From contig JBEVMS010000137.1 of the NCBI GenBank assembly GCA_040508515.1, positions 1 to 7,289 on the forward strand: a stretch of DNA of 7,289 nt, given 5' to 3'. Every line of letters begins with the position of its first letter. The first letter of the stretch is position 1. Shown here one piece after another: positions 6,700-7,289 of the stretch. The stretch comes from JBEVMS01 sp040508515. Lineage in GTDB: Bacteria; Pseudomonadota; Gammaproteobacteria; Xanthomonadales; Rhodanobacteraceae. The translations under genes and the position numbers were made by a program. Under the pieces are notes generated by a model. The model saw nothing but the letters and a program-made list of their open reading frames with translations. It had not been told where the DNA came from and made no database searches.

Positions 6700-7289
6700 C
6701 GGATTCCCTGCCATCCCAAATCAAACGTGGATCAAAACTCATCGAAGCGAGCATGGTAAGCACCACCACCAGGCCAAAGAAAATGACTCCGGGCAGCGGC
6801 TCCACCCGACTCAACACACTAAAATGCACCAACGAGGACAACAGGGCGACCACGAATACGTCAAGCATCGACCAATAACCGACGAACTCGATCAACCGGT
6901 ATAGCTTGGCACGCTGGCGCTGCGCCCACAGCGCATCGCGTCGCGCGCTGATCAACAACGTGCCCATCGCCAGAAACTTCATCACAGGTACCACGATGCT
7001 CGCCGTGAAAACGATGATCGCCAGATCCCACGAACCATTGCGCCACAGCTCAAGCACACCGGACAAGATGGTGTTGTCGTCCACGTCACCCAGGCTCACC
7101 GTGCGCATGATCGGCAGTACGTTCGCCGGGATGTACAGAATAAACGCGGTGATCAGCAACGCCCAGGTGCGGCTGTAGCTGGCGGTCTTGCGCCGATGCA
7201 GCCGTGCGCCGCAGCGCGGACACGCCGCGTCGTGGCGCCCTACATCGCGGCAGACCAGGCCGCAGACATGGCAACCGATCATGCCCAGC
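6692..7289 (-). CDS. pqiA: PqiA-family integral membrane protein, 5' end unresolved at window edge
   Basis: PqiA is the inner-membrane partner of PqiB and is presumed to pass lipid to or from the MCE ring. The first visible ATG is at 7280-7282 (196 codons), but the frame stays open to the edge (Leu-Gly precede that Met), so the true start may lie outside. Numbering from that Met, two CxxC pairs at Cys4/Cys7 and Cys21/Cys24 form a zinc-ribbon-like start. Hydrophobic segments follow at about 39-59, 85-111, 131-157 and 164-183. RTWALLITAFILYIPANVLP, DNTILSGVLELW, GYWSMLDVFVVALL and SFDPRLIWD (182-190) are PqiA signatures. The DPRLIWD ending marks the second of the two modules fused in E. coli PqiA. 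This is either the second half of a fused protein or, as I recall for other gammaproteobacteria, a separate single-module pqiA downstream of another. Its stop overlaps pqiB by 8 bases. Confidence 0.9.
   Translation of the reverse strand, partial: LGMIGCHVCGLVCRDVGRHDAACPRCGARLHRRKTASYSRTWALLITAFILYIPANVLPIMRTVSLGDVDDNTILSGVLELWRNGSWDLAIIVFTASIVVPVMKFLAMGTLLISARRDALWAQRQRAKLYRLIEFVGYWSMLDVFVVALLSSLVHFSVLSRVEPLPGVIFFGLVVVLTMLASMSFDPRLIWDGRESDD
6705..6709 (-). promoter_or_regulatory. Ribosome-binding site deciding the pqiB start
   Basis: AGGGA on the minus strand is followed by ATCCG and then ATG (6699-6697). It lies inside the last codons of pqiA. The upstream in-frame ATG at 6714 is preceded by TTTGATTTGGG, with no comparable site, so this motif favours the start giving MTDQRTPATIDEL. 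Confidence 0.6.

Noticed and set aside
5917..6759. A 280-codon plus-strand open frame opposite pqiB.
   Set aside because: Same shadow pattern, with no domain or ribosome-binding site, opposite a clear triple-MCE protein.

Overview
The window is ordinary, densely packed bacterial chromosome. All six recognisable genes lie on the minus strand, and the only intergenic gap is 124 bases (4282-4405). Base composition is GC-rich by eye, with strong G/C preference at third codon positions. Protein content (a LeuRS reading NNGVDPQSMVAKFGADTVRL and ending VPGKIVNIVAG, the leuS-lptE-holA order, and a PqiABC operon) suggests a gammaproteobacterium of the order Lysobacterales (Xanthomonadales). The LeuRS differs enough from my recollection of Xanthomonas proteins that a related family such as Rhodanobacteraceae is possible. 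The order is an inference from memory and the family is uncertain.

Read in transcription order from the right edge, the first block is pqiA-pqiB-pqiC (7289 to 4406). It encodes an integral inner-membrane protein with a zinc-ribbon start, a triple-MCE-domain protein anchored in the inner membrane, and an outer-membrane lipoprotein. The genes overlap by 8 and 4 bases, so they are probably one translationally coupled operon. In the family these parts form a periplasm-spanning lipid conduit between the two membranes. pqiA probably enters from beyond the right edge, so its exact start is not visible.

After the 124-base gap, which holds a candidate promoter and a perfect 12-bp palindrome just before the leuS start, comes leuS-lptE-holA (4281 to 1). 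It encodes leucyl-tRNA synthetase, the lipoprotein plug of the LPS export translocon, and the delta subunit of the DNA polymerase III clamp loader. This is a conserved gammaproteobacterial gene order. holA runs off the left edge lacking probably only its last few dozen codons.

The block therefore places two envelope systems that both use outer-membrane lipoproteins (PqiC and LptE) on either side of a tRNA synthetase gene, with no convincing terminator between them. I found no mobile element, CRISPR array, RNA gene or clear sign of horizontal transfer, and no evidence of a wholly new system. The most noteworthy details are an enlarged glycine-rich segment at the exit of the LeuRS editing domain, the palindrome where the leuS ribosome-binding site should be, and start-site corrections for pqiB and lptE.
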